A stretch of 64,000 nucleotides of DNA, taken from contig CABUKB010000003.1 of the NCBI GenBank assembly GCA_902492045.1, positions 1 through 64,000 on the forward strand. Direction: 5' to 3'. Below are positions 32,391 through 41,078 of the stretch, piece by piece. Source of the DNA: an uncultured Oscillospiraceae bacterium (GTDB lineage Bacteria > Bacillota > Clostridia > Oscillospirales > Acutalibacteraceae). The notes below the pieces were generated by a model. The model was not told the DNA's origin. It saw nothing but the letters and a program-made list of their open reading frames with translations, and did no database searches. The translations under genes and the position numbers were made by a program. Position 1 is the first letter of the stretch. Each line of letters starts with the position of its first letter.

Positions 32391-33287
32391 TTATAGCAGC
32401 AAATCCCCAATATCGCTGCCAAAAAGCGCTTCGTATTCTCCCCGCCCCAGTTCCGGGGCCAAAGCTATGTATACGCCGGTGATATCCTTATCCGCCTTTC
32501 CCACACCGGTTATTACGGTTTTGGGGGCTTGGAATGCGGGAAGCAGGCCCTTGCCTCCGACTGTTTGATAAGGAACCATCCGCAGCCGGCTGGCCACAGC
32601 CTGCACCGTTCCCGTTTCCAGGGAATGCACGTGATCATCCGTGACCTGGACAGATAGCGCCTCTCGCAGGGCGGGCGGCAGGTTGGGATAAACAGCGGAT
32701 TGACGGACCACGATGACCGGTTTTCCGGAAAAAGGTTCTGTTAAATGCAGGCCAGTGTCATAAAGCGCACGAAGCTCCACTGTTCCGGCACCGCCGTCCA
32801 GCTGCAGCCGGTATTCCCGATTGACCGGGGCTTTTTTTCGGATAAAGCGGTCGTAAATTCGAATACAGCCATAACTCAATACGGTAAGTCCCACCAGCAA
32901 AAGCGGAGAAACATCAAAGTATACAACGCCATTGGCCACCATCAAACCCGCCGGTGCGGCAAAAAACCAGACGGCCGTTGCGATTCCGGCGAAGGCCGCC
33001 GATATGACGAAAAAAACCAGCATCTGCTTTCCATATGCCCGGAGACCTAGCCAGGGAAAAGCCGTTAAAACAATGAGACTGGCGGCAACCAATTTCACGA
33101 GCATGGATAGCGCAAAAGGCATCGCCGGTAAAAAAATCAAACAGGCACTCACCCCGCCGAGCAGAGCCCCCAATACCAATCGCCATCGTTTGAACGGCAG
33201 ACGCAGTATCCGGGCGGCTGACGACAACAGGAGAAAATCAATAAACCAGTTGAGTACGACCAGTACATCCAGATAAACGACCGGCAT
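32391..33287 (-). CDS. spoIIGA: Sigma-E processing peptidase SpoIIGA
   Basis: This protein of about 298 residues has five N-terminal membrane segments (about 1-150) and a C-terminal aspartic-protease domain with the active motif ALYDTGLHL. It matures pro-SigE on a signal from the forespore. YLDVLVVLNWFIDFLLL is typical of the family start. The ATG at 33285-33287 has GGAGGG upstream. Directly upstream of sigE, as in other spore formers. Confidence 0.93.
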   Translation of the reverse strand: MPVVYLDVLVVLNWFIDFLLLSSAARILRLPFKRWRLVLGALLGGVSACLIFLPAMPFALSMLVKLVAASLIVLTAFPWLGLRAYGKQMLVFFVISAAFAGIATAVWFFAAPAGLMVANGVVYFDVSPLLLVGLTVLSYGCIRIYDRFIRKKAPVNREYRLQLDGGAGTVELRALYDTGLHLTEPFSGKPVIVVRQSAVYPNLPPALREALSVQVTDDHVHSLETGTVQAVASRLRMVPYQTVGGKGLLPAFQAPKTVITGVGKADKDITGVYIALAPELGRGEYEALFGSDIGDLLL

Positions 33288-33318
33288 CCCTGTTCCCTCC
33301 CGTCTCGTCCGTACTTTT

Positions 33319-33352
33319 ATTATAGCCGCGCAACCAGTCGGATACTGCCGAA
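33319..33352 (-). promoter_or_regulatory. Possible spoIIG-type promoter
   Basis: On the minus strand a perfect TATAAT (33319-33324) lies about 30 bases before spoIIGA. There is no -35 at normal spacing; a TT-containing hexamer (TTCGGC, 33347-33352) sits 22 bases upstream, the spacing known for the Spo0A-activated B. subtilis spoIIG promoter. No clear TGTCGAA Spo0A box was found. Confidence 0.3.
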
Positions 33353-33463
33353 GTGGGAGAGATCCCGCTTTTTTCTTTCGCTTTTCACGGCGGAAATTCT
33401 TGTTCAAATAGATGGCCAATTATGGCGAGAGTGTAAACTTTGGTCAAAATTTTAACGAAATAC

Positions 33464-33492
33464 TTGCACTCTGGGATGACATACTATACACT
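33464..33492 (+). promoter_or_regulatory. Promoter of the lemA-TPM pair
   Basis: TTGCAC (33464-33469), 17 bases and TACACT (33487-33492), about 40 bases before the lemA ATG. Confidence 0.5.
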
Positions 33493-33533
33493 ATATGGCA
33501 GACATAATATCGGATGCTTAAAGAAAGGTTGCG

Positions 33534-34115
33534 ATGATATTGAAAAAAGGCACGATCATTGGACTGAGTGTACTGGCCGTTGTGGTCATCCTGGTGATCG
33601 GAGTGATCGGCTGGGGCTTTTCCGCTTATAACAGCTTAGTTGCGGCGGATGAAAACGTCCAGGCGAAAGCGGCCAACATTGACGCCGATCTGACCCGCCG
33701 GGCGGATCTGGTGCCCAACCTTGTCAGTACGGTCAAGGGCTATGCGGCTCATGAGGAAGAGGTTCTCACGGCCGTGACCGAAGCGCGCGCCAAGCTGGCC
33801 GGAAGCACCACTCTTGAAGACCGGGTCGCAGCAGACAGCGAACTGACCCAGGCATTGGGGCAGCTCCGCGTGGTGGTTGAGGCCTATCCGGAACTGCAGG
33901 CCAGTGAAAACTTCCGCACATTGCAAGATCAACTGGAAGGAACGGAAAACCGCCTCAAAGTCTCCCGCATGGATTATAACGAGGCCGTTCAAGAATATAA
34001 CACCCTGCTCCGCCGCTTTCCCAATTCCATCATCGCGGGCATGTTTGGTTTTGAAAAGGCCGAAGGATTCAAAGCCAGCGAAGCCGCAACAAGCAATCCC
34101 ACGGTCAGTTTCTAA
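33534..34115 (+). CDS. lemA: LemA family membrane protein
   Basis: This 193-residue protein has one N-terminal membrane helix (about 8-28) and the helical LemA domain with YNSLVAADENVQAKAANIDADLTRRADLVPNLV and YNEAVQEYNTLLRRFP. Bacterial function is uncertain. It usually accompanies a TPM-domain protein, as here, and both may act at the cell envelope. Confidence 0.9.
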   Translation: MILKKGTIIGLSVLAVVVILVIGVIGWGFSAYNSLVAADENVQAKAANIDADLTRRADLVPNLVSTVKGYAAHEEEVLTAVTEARAKLAGSTTLEDRVAADSELTQALGQLRVVVEAYPELQASENFRTLQDQLEGTENRLKVSRMDYNEAVQEYNTLLRRFPNSIIAGMFGFEKAEGFKASEAATSNPTVSF

Positions 34116-34223
34116 CCGATTGTGAGATGAAGAGGAACCAGTGGAATCGCTGTCGAATTCGAAAAGGCTCTCTTCCGCTGTTGCAAGGCCACAAATCCCG
34201 CATTCGGGAAAGGAAGATCGTAT

Positions 34224-35000
34224 ATGAAAAAAGCGGCCGCTGCCTTATTTGGCATGATGTGCGCGATTTTGTTCTGCGTTCCAACCTCTGCGGCTGTCAA
34301 ATGGGACCCGACCGACCGTTTTTTTATCAATGATTTTGCCAACGTGATGACATCGGAGGACGAGGAACGGATATACCAAGCCGGTGTGCAGTTGTATGAT
34401 AAGACCAAGGCGCAGGTGGTAGCTGTCACCGTGCCTTCTCTCGACGGCATGGATATCAGCGATTTCGGCCTGCAGCTCGGACGCCAATGGGGCGTGGGCG
34501 ACAGGGAGAAAAACAACGGCGTCGTTCTGCTTTTCGCCTTGGAAGAGCGCCAGGTGCGCATTGAGGTCGGCTATGGATTGGAAGGCGCTCTTACCGACGC
34601 GAAAACGGGTGTGCTGCTCGATGAATATGCCATCCCCTATTTTCAGGAAGACGATTTCTCCACCGGAATGTGGAATACCTACAACGCCCTGGTCAACGAG
34701 GTGTATATTGAATACAACCTCTCCCCTGAGTCGGGCTATACGCCGGTCGAAGATCCGGAAAAGGGGGCTTCATCCCTGCTGTTTGAGGTCCTTTTTGTGG
34801 CTGTGATCCTGGCAGTCGTAGTCGGCCTCAGCCGGAGCGGTATCTTTTTCTTCTTAGGCGGACCCCGTGGGCCTCGCGGACGCGGCGGATTCTCGGGAAG
34901 GGGATTTTCCGGAGGGGGCTTTTCCGGCGGCGGTTTTGGGGGAGGATTCAAAGGCGGAGGCGGCAGCTTCGGTGGAGGCGGCAGTTCCCGGGGGTTCTAA
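34224..35000 (+). CDS. TPM-domain membrane protein with Gly/Ser-rich C-terminus
   Basis: This 258-residue protein has a signal peptide (cleavage near SAAVKW) and a TPM domain of about 130 residues (FFINDFANVMTSEDEERI, VRIEVGYGLEGALTDAKTGVLLDE). A second membrane helix follows, then a tail of repeated FSGGGF and GGGS units. The layout is YgcG-like and it forms a pair with lemA. Proposed role in membrane protein quality control is from homologues only. Confidence 0.88.
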   Translation: MKKAAAALFGMMCAILFCVPTSAAVKWDPTDRFFINDFANVMTSEDEERIYQAGVQLYDKTKAQVVAVTVPSLDGMDISDFGLQLGRQWGVGDREKNNGVVLLFALEERQVRIEVGYGLEGALTDAKTGVLLDEYAIPYFQEDDFSTGMWNTYNALVNEVYIEYNLSPESGYTPVEDPEKGASSLLFEVLFVAVILAVVVGLSRSGIFFFLGGPRGPRGRGGFSGRGFSGGGFSGGGFGGGFKGGGGSFGGGGSSRGF

Positions 35001-35030
35001 TCGCTGTTTCGGGCATCGGCTCCAAAACAG

Positions 35031-35075
35031 AAAGCAGCCCGGCTGGCACGTAAACGTACCGGCCGGGCTGCTTTT
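35031..35075. terminator. Bidirectional terminator between the TPM and MBL genes
   Basis: AAAGCAGCCCGGC pairs with GCCGGGCTGCTTTT around an inner ACGTAAACGT region. The A/T runs suit both directions, and the genes are convergent. Confidence 0.9.
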
Positions 35076-35138
35076 ATGCCATCTGGTGTTATTGGTCAAG
35101 GAAACACAGAGTGTCTGCGGGTGCCATCGGGCAAACAT

Positions 35139-36020
35139 TCACAAGGCGGTCCAAAGCATCCGATTTTCGTGGATATGGGCCTCCAAGCGTCCTTCCTCTT
35201 TTAAATACGCCAAATAGGAGCGCACGGTATACCCGGACAATCCGTATTGCAGAATATCCAAATCAACATCGTTCCGGTCAAAAAGCGCCTTCAGGATTTC
35301 CTCGAATGTATGAGGAATGGCGCAGATGGCGGTCAGTTCTTCCAGAATTTTCATTGTTCTGGAGCGGGTCAAGGATACAAAGGGATGAATGTCTGTAACC
35401 GCGTCGGCATGAGCCGGCACATAGACCGCTGCTTGTAGCCGGTCGAGCTCCTCCAGAGTTTTCAGATACGTCCGGACATCGTATAAAAACGGAACCAGAT
35501 GCTTTTGCAAAAGCGATTCTCCGGCCACACTGTCCCCTAGGAAAACCACATCGTCCGGAGTACGGAACCCCACCATATCAAAGCTGTGTCCCGGAAGGGG
35601 GATGGTGGTCAAACCGCCCGGAAGGGGATCTGGAAAAGGATGGATATCGCTTGGTTTTGCCAAGAGAAATTTGGTGCGGAGCTCCGATATGGGATATCCG
35701 CCGTACAATGCCACCGGCACCAGAACCGGAAACCTGCCGACAGAGGCCTCAAACGCGCTGGCATAGATCGGGCATCCCGTCTTGCCCTGAATGTACGCAT
35801 TTCCACCGGTATGGTCGGCATGGGCATGGGTGGCCAAAATCGCGGAAATACTCCAACCCTTTTCCGAACATTGCCGGAGGATCTTTTTAGCGGCCTCCTT
35901 GTCGCTGCCACTATCAACCAGAACCGCTTCGTTATCCGGCAAAAGGTAAACCCCGACATTGGCCGGGGCCTCCAGGTAATATGTCCGGCATCCCACCTGA
36001 TGCAGTTCGTACACCGGCAT
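35139..36020 (-). CDS. MBL-fold metallohydrolase at the end of the his operon
   Basis: This 293-residue protein has the zinc motif THAHADHTGG near residue 64, a later LPGHS histidine, FLGDS, and PAHAD. The C-terminal 70 residues look like a winged-helix end, as in LACTB2-like hydrolases. It begins 8 bases after hisE ends, so it is probably in the his transcript. The substrate is unknown. Because no histidinol-phosphatase gene is seen in the operon, that role is a speculative option only. Confidence 0.82.
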   Translation of the reverse strand: MPVYELHQVGCRTYYLEAPANVGVYLLPDNEAVLVDSGSDKEAAKKILRQCSEKGWSISAILATHAHADHTGGNAYIQGKTGCPIYASAFEASVGRFPVLVPVALYGGYPISELRTKFLLAKPSDIHPFPDPLPGGLTTIPLPGHSFDMVGFRTPDDVVFLGDSVAGESLLQKHLVPFLYDVRTYLKTLEELDRLQAAVYVPAHADAVTDIHPFVSLTRSRTMKILEELTAICAIPHTFEEILKALFDRNDVDLDILQYGLSGYTVRSYLAYLKEEGRLEAHIHENRMLWTAL

Positions 36021-36028
36021 TCACCCCC

Positions 36029-36355
36029 TCAGGTGTTTTTATCCACCGTCTTCATGGTCTTTAAATTACCGGTTTTTCCATGCCGTTGTTCGAGCAGGGC
36101 AGACACCTCTTCAGGACGGATTCCCTGATCCGCCATCATCACCAGGAGGTGATAGGTCAGATCGGCGATTTCGCCGATCGTGTCGTCAGTCCGCCCATTT
36201 TTAGCGGCAATGATGACCTCCGCGCTTTCTTCCCCCACCTTCTTGAGGATCTTGTCGATCCCCTGATCGAACAGATAGCGGGTATAGGAATTGTCCGAAG
36301 GGTGTTCGCGGCGGTCGAGTATCGTGTCATATAGGGTACGGATACAGTCATTCAT
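36029..36355 (-). CDS. hisE: Phosphoribosyl-ATP pyrophosphatase
   Basis: HisE removes pyrophosphate from PR-ATP in the second step of histidine synthesis. The protein of about 108 residues has the MazG-like helical motifs SYTRYLFDQGIDKILKKVGEESAEVIIAAKN and IADLTYHLLVMM. The ATG at 36353-36355 has GGAGG 9 bases upstream and overlaps the end of hisA::hisI by 8 bases. HisE and HisI are separate here, although they are fused in many bacteria. Confidence 0.93.
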   Translation of the reverse strand: MNDCIRTLYDTILDRREHPSDNSYTRYLFDQGIDKILKKVGEESAEVIIAAKNGRTDDTIGEIADLTYHLLVMMADQGIRPEEVSALLEQRHGKTGNLKTMKTVDKNT

Positions 36356-37406
36356 GGCCATGTTCCTCCAAAACAGTGTCAAAGAAGCAGCTATGCGCCC
36401 CGGTATGACAAGCGGCGCCTGTCTGATCCACCCGAATGAGCAGCGCATCGGCGTCGCAGTCTCCGGATATGGACACCACCTTCTGCACGTGGCCGCTGGT
36501 AGCGCCTTTGTTCCAATATTCCCGGCGGGAACGGCTCCAGAACCAGGTGGTTCCGGTATCCACCGTTCGCTGCAGGGCGCCCAGGTTCATATAGGCAAGC
36601 ATCAGCACTTCACCGGTCGCTGCTTCCTGTACAATCGCCGGAGCCAACGGCGACTTTTCAAAAAATCGCTCCAACCGCAGGGCATCGGACGGATAAGCCG
36701 CCGCCGCAATCGCCTGTGACAGATCCAGCGTCCCGCTGTAAAGGGACTTCCCGCAGATCGCGCCATACAAACGCCGCCGATGCAATGCCTCGATATCGCC
36801 GAGTTCCCGGATCCCCCCCGATGCGATGACGCTGCAGGAAACCGCCCGGTCCAGCCGTTCCAACGGCTCCAGGCTCGGCCCAGCCAGAGTGCCGTCTTTG
36901 GAGATATCGGTAAAAATCAACGTGCGCACGCCGATGTCCTCCATTTGACGCGCCAAATCCAGGTAGGATACCCGGGACACTTCGAGCCATCCTTCGGCGG
37001 CCACCCAGCCGTCCACAGCGTCAATCCCAACGGCGATCCGTTCTCCGTAACGCTTTACCGCTTCCCGGACGAAAGCCGGATCTTTCAGGGCAGCCGAACC
37101 CAAAACGCAACGGGAAATCCCGCCCGACAAGTAGTATTCGAGAGTGGCCATGTCACGGATTCCGCCGCCAAGCTCCACTTTTAACCCACTTTGAGCAGCA
37201 ATGGTCAGAAAAATATCGGCATTAACCCGGTTTCCTGTCCGGGCGCCGTCCAAATCCACCATGTGGATCCACTCCGCCCCCGCATTCCGAAAGGAGGCGG
37301 CAGTCTCCAACGGATCGCCGGCCACGACATGCGCCGTGTCAAAATTCCCCTTGACCAGACGGACGCATTGACGGCCCTGTATATCAATCGCCGGTAAAAC
37401 AATCAT
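36348..37406 (-). CDS. hisA-hisI: Fused HisA isomerase and HisI cyclohydrolase
   Basis: This single 352-residue frame contains a full HisA barrel (1-235) with LPAIDIQGRQCVRL (D8), ELGGGIRD, VGIDAVDGW (D129) and FTDISKDGTLAGP. It then joins HisI (about 245-352) with LAPAIVQEAATGEVLMLAYMN, SGHVQKV and the Cys/Asp set GDCDAD...GAACHTGAHSC. Both parts look catalytically intact. In most operons hisF sits between hisA and hisI; here it is missing and the two are joined in frame. Start ATG at 37404-37406 with GGAAGG upstream. The order of activities is HisI (step 3) and HisA (step 4), with HisE (step 2) next door. Confidence 0.93.
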   Translation of the reverse strand: MIVLPAIDIQGRQCVRLVKGNFDTAHVVAGDPLETAASFRNAGAEWIHMVDLDGARTGNRVNADIFLTIAAQSGLKVELGGGIRDMATLEYYLSGGISRCVLGSAALKDPAFVREAVKRYGERIAVGIDAVDGWVAAEGWLEVSRVSYLDLARQMEDIGVRTLIFTDISKDGTLAGPSLEPLERLDRAVSCSVIASGGIRELGDIEALHRRRLYGAICGKSLYSGTLDLSQAIAAAAYPSDALRLERFFEKSPLAPAIVQEAATGEVLMLAYMNLGALQRTVDTGTTWFWSRSRREYWNKGATSGHVQKVVSISGDCDADALLIRVDQTGAACHTGAHSCFFDTVLEEHGHE

Positions 37407-37425
37407 AAAACGCCTTCCTCTCCCG

Positions 37426-38001
37426 TCAATCCAGTGCGCCTTTCGTAGAAAGAAGCCCCTCTGCGGGCCGGACAGCCTCTTTGAAGGCATGCGCCGCCGC
37501 TTTAAAAAGAGCCTCGGTCATGTGATGTGAATTTTGACCGTACAGGATCTTCAAATGCAGCGTAATACCGGCGTTATAGGCCAACGCCCGGAAAAACTCG
37601 AGTGTCAGGCAGGAGTCATAATTTCCGATGCGCTGCTCCGGAAAACGGGCGTCGAAAACCAAAAACGGGCGTCCGCTGACATCCAAAGCCGCTAAAGCGA
37701 GGGATTCATCCATCGGAATGAAAAAGGAGCCGTATCGCCGGATGCCGCTCTTGTCCCCCAGCGCCTCCGCCAGCGCCTTGCCCAGCACGATACCGCAATC
37801 CTCCACGGTATGATGCCCGTCTACCTGAAGGTCGCCCTCCGCTTTTAAAGTCAATCCAAAGCCCGCATGTACGGCCATAGCCTCCAACATGTGGTCAAAA
37901 AAACCTATACCGGTCGAGATCTCGACAGTACCGCCGTCGAGGTTGAGCGCAGCCGAAATGGTGGTTTCCCTCGTGCTTCTGCTGCATGTCCCGATTCGCA
38001 T
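37426..38001 (-). CDS. hisB: Imidazoleglycerol-phosphate dehydratase
   Basis: HisB dehydrates IGP to imidazole acetol phosphate. The 191-residue protein is the single-domain form without the phosphatase half found in enteric HisB. Motifs are TGIGFFDHMLEAMAVHAG, DGHHTVEDCGIVLGKAL, and SHHMTEALFKAAAHAF. The start at 38001 has AAGGGGAG upstream. hisH is not between it and hisA. Confidence 0.96.
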   Translation of the reverse strand: MRIGTCSRSTRETTISAALNLDGGTVEISTGIGFFDHMLEAMAVHAGFGLTLKAEGDLQVDGHHTVEDCGIVLGKALAEALGDKSGIRRYGSFFIPMDESLALAALDVSGRPFLVFDARFPEQRIGNYDSCLTLEFFRALAYNAGITLHLKILYGQNSHHMTEALFKAAAHAFKEAVRPAEGLLSTKGALD

Positions 38002-38033
38002 TGCCGTCTCCCCTTTTGTAAAGTCAATCGCCT

Positions 38034-39098
38034 TCACACGATCTCTTGATGCATTTGTAAGAAGCGGATTACCGCCGCCAATTCCTCGTTTTCCGCCTGA
38101 GTGGCAGCCGTTATGCGCAAATGCTGATCTCCGAACCGGCGCACCAGGATTCCACGGTCGCACAGTAGGCCATACAGCCGTTTGGCGTCTTTCAGGCGGA
38201 CATAAACAAAATTGGTACAGCTTTCATATACCCGGTCAAGCAGACCATCCGCCTCGAGTTTCCGAAGACTGTTGAGCAATTCATCGCGCGACTCGAGGAG
38301 GAGTTCCCGGTATACGGATTTATAAACCGGGTTGGCCAACACTATATTGGCCATAGCCTGAGTCACGGCGTTGACGTTATACGGAGATTTTGCCGCCCTC
38401 AAAATGCCGGTCAAGCGGGGATTGGCCACGGCAAAGCCCAGACGGAGGGCGGCCATGCCGAGCACCTTGGAACAGGTGCGCAAAATAAGGAGATTATCGT
38501 AGTTCTCCACTTCATCCAGCAGGGATTGGTCCCAAAAATCCATGTAGGCTTCATCCAGCACCACCAACGCGTCGGTATTGCTGAGAATCCGCCGCACCTC
38601 TTCCCTGCCAAGTCCTATCGAGGTGGGGTTGCAGGGATTTGAAAAAATCAACAAGCGGATGTGTTCCTGTTCCAATGTGTCCAATACTCGGTCCACCGAA
38701 ATGCGCAAATGTTCGTCTTTCTCCAGAGTTATGCAGGGGGTCTCGGCGATTGCCGCATAAAAACGATACATCGAAAAATCCGGCGACAAGGTCAACACCT
38801 TTTCACCTTTTTGAAGAAATACCGATAAGATAATGGAGATCAACTCGTCCGAACCATTACCGGCCGTGACCAGATCCGGCCGAATGCCGTAAGCGCGGGC
38901 AAAGGAATCGCACACCTCCCGCGCCAAAGGATCGGGATAGCGGTTGAGCGCGATGTCAGCGGCTGCCCGCGCCATCTTTTCCCGATCCTGATCGGTCGGC
39001 AGAAGAAAGGACTCATTCGCATCCATTCTGATCCGATAGATTCCCTCCGAAGGATCGTATGGTGTCAAGGACATGGCCTTGTCAGATAATCTGTACAT
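38034..39098 (-). CDS. hisC: Histidinol-phosphate aminotransferase
   Basis: This 354-residue PLP enzyme of fold type I converts imidazole acetol phosphate to histidinol phosphate using glutamate. Motifs are NRYPDPLAREV, GNGSDELISII, SNPCNPTSIG, the Asp in LDEAYMDF, and the PLP lysine in RTCSKVLGMAALRLG. It follows hisD by 3 bases. Confidence 0.95.
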   Translation of the reverse strand: MYRLSDKAMSLTPYDPSEGIYRIRMDANESFLLPTDQDREKMARAAADIALNRYPDPLAREVCDSFARAYGIRPDLVTAGNGSDELISIILSVFLQKGEKVLTLSPDFSMYRFYAAIAETPCITLEKDEHLRISVDRVLDTLEQEHIRLLIFSNPCNPTSIGLGREEVRRILSNTDALVVLDEAYMDFWDQSLLDEVENYDNLLILRTCSKVLGMAALRLGFAVANPRLTGILRAAKSPYNVNAVTQAMANIVLANPVYKSVYRELLLESRDELLNSLRKLEADGLLDRVYESCTNFVYVRLKDAKRLYGLLCDRGILVRRFGDQHLRITAATQAENEELAAVIRFLQMHQEIV

Positions 39099-39101
39099 AT
39101 C

Positions 39102-40400
39102 TCACTCTTCCCTTCCCTCGAATCGAACGGCCACCGCATGGGCATGGGCGTCCAGCCCCTCGGCGTGAGCGATGCACAGAATGTCGTCCCTGGCTGCTTC
39201 CAGGCCGGACCGATTATAACAGATGAAGCTGGATTTTTTGATAAAACTGTCCACCGACAACGGGGAGAAAAAGCGCGCAGTGCCGCTGGTCGGCAGAACA
39301 TGGTTGGGACCTGCATAATAATCCCCCAGAGGTTCGGGCGAATATTTCCCAAGAAATACCGATCCCGCGTTGTCCAGCCGTCCAATATACGTCATGGGAT
39401 CGGCACACATCACCTCTAAATGCTCGGGGGCCAGACGATTGGCAAACCGCACGGCTTCGTCCATATCGCGGCAAACAATGGCGGCACCGAAATCGGAAAG
39501 AGAGCGGCGGATGATCTCCTGCCGTGGCAGAACGCTGATCTGGATCTCCAACTCCGCAAGCGTTTGCTCGGCGATTTCTTCGCAATCGGTGAGCAAAATG
39601 GAAGACGCAAGTACGTCGTGTTCGGCCTGGGACATCAGATCGGCGGCCAGATACCGTGGATCCGCGGTTTTATCCGCCAAAATGAGAATCTCACTTGGAC
39701 CGGCTACCATATCAATATCCACCTGGCCGTACACCAGGCGTTTGGCCGTGGCCACGTAGATATTCCCCGGCCCGACAATCTTATCCACCCGGGGAACCGA
39801 CTCGGTGCCGTAGGCCAGGGCCGCGACCGCCTGAGCGCCACCCACCAGGTAGATCTTATCCACGCCCGCTATATAAGCCGCCGCCATAACATCGGAATGG
39901 AACCCTCCGTCTTTCGCCGGCGGCGTCACCATGACGATTTCTTGCACGCCCGCGATGCGGGCGGGAATCGCGTTCATCAAAACCGAGGAAGGATAGGCCG
40001 CCGTTCCCCCCGGAACATAAATCCCCACCCGGGCCAGACCACGGATCCTTTGCCCCACGATGGTTCCGTCCCGCCGTGTATCCAGCCAGCTCTGCTGCAA
40101 CTGCCGGCGATGGAAATCCGTGATATTGGCCGCCGCACGCTCAAGGGCCGCATACACATCGGCAGGGCAGGAGGCCGCCATTTCCCGAATTCGTTCCCGG
40201 CCGATGGGCTCCAGGAGCGGTTCCACTCCATCGAACTGGCGCGTATATTCTCTCAGGGCGTCGTCTCCGTGGGAACGGACTGCGTCCAGAATGGCGGATA
40301 CCGACACCGTCACGCGGCGGTCCACCTCGGTGCTGCGGGAGGTCATTTGTTCCAAAAGGGCCAGTTCCGCCTTTCCGTCCGCTTTCACCAATGGCATCAT
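39102..40400 (-). CDS. hisD: Histidinol dehydrogenase
   Basis: HisD oxidises histidinol twice with NAD+ to histidine. The 432-residue protein carries GIYVPGGTAAYPSSVLMNAIPA, GGAQAVAALAYGT, DKIVGPGNIYVATAK, VDIDMVAGPSE, the zinc/catalytic region HLEVM, and GPNHVLPTSGTARFFSPLSV. Full family length. Confidence 0.97.
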   Translation of the reverse strand: MMPLVKADGKAELALLEQMTSRSTEVDRRVTVSVSAILDAVRSHGDDALREYTRQFDGVEPLLEPIGRERIREMAASCPADVYAALERAAANITDFHRRQLQQSWLDTRRDGTIVGQRIRGLARVGIYVPGGTAAYPSSVLMNAIPARIAGVQEIVMVTPPAKDGGFHSDVMAAAYIAGVDKIYLVGGAQAVAALAYGTESVPRVDKIVGPGNIYVATAKRLVYGQVDIDMVAGPSEILILADKTADPRYLAADLMSQAEHDVLASSILLTDCEEIAEQTLAELEIQISVLPRQEIIRRSLSDFGAAIVCRDMDEAVRFANRLAPEHLEVMCADPMTYIGRLDNAGSVFLGKYSPEPLGDYYAGPNHVLPTSGTARFFSPLSVDSFIKKSSFICYNRSGLEAARDDILCIAHAEGLDAHAHAVAVRFEGREE

Positions 40401-40427
40401 GTTCTTTTACCTCCTTAACCGGATGGA

Positions 40428-41057
40428 TCAGCGCCCAAGGGCCGCCGATATCCGGGAGATCAAATCCTCGATTTCGGCTTTGCGCAGCTTCATACAGGCC
40501 ATATTGACAATCAGGCGGGCGGAGATCGGCATCACGTCCTCCACCACCTCAAGCCCATTTTCACGCAGCGTGGAACCCGTTTCCACTATATCCACGATAC
40601 CGTCTGCCAATCCCAGAAGAGGCGCCAGTTCCACAGAGCCCTCAATCTTAATAATCCGCACATCCAACCCTTTCCGGCCAAAATAGGCCCGGGCGACGTT
40701 CGGATATTTCGACGCGACGGTTTTGACGTGATATCCGTCAAAAAACGGCGTTCCCTTCGGAGCCGCGAGCGCAAAACGGCAGCGGCCGAATCCCAGATCC
40801 AACACTTCATAAAAACTGCCGCCGCTTTCCGCGATGGTATCCTTCCCCACCACCCCGAGGTCGCACACCCCATGTTCTACATAGGTTATGACATCGGCCG
40901 CCTTGGCCAGCACCACCTCCAGGTGGTCCCCGACCGGCAGGATCAGCCTGCGTCCCTTGTCTTTAACGGCAGAGGCATCCAACCCAGCGCGGTCAAATAA
41001 CGCCACCGTCTCCTTTTCCAGACGCCCTTTCGTCAGCGCCATACGGATCGGTCTCAT
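40428..41057 (-). CDS. hisG: ATP phosphoribosyltransferase, short catalytic form
   Basis: HisG starts histidine synthesis. The 209-residue form lacks the C-terminal regulatory domain and needs HisZ, whose gene lies directly upstream. Motifs are MALTKGRLEKETVALFDRAG, the phosphate loop region GLADGIVDIVETGSTLRENGLE, and DLGVVGKD. It probably forms a hetero-octamer with HisZ. Confidence 0.95.
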   Translation of the reverse strand: MRPIRMALTKGRLEKETVALFDRAGLDASAVKDKGRRLILPVGDHLEVVLAKAADVITYVEHGVCDLGVVGKDTIAESGGSFYEVLDLGFGRCRFALAAPKGTPFFDGYHVKTVASKYPNVARAYFGRKGLDVRIIKIEGSVELAPLLGLADGIVDIVETGSTLRENGLEVVEDVMPISARLIVNMACMKLRKAEIEDLISRISAALGR

Positions 41058-41078
41058 ACTCCTGTTCTCCTTTGTCGG

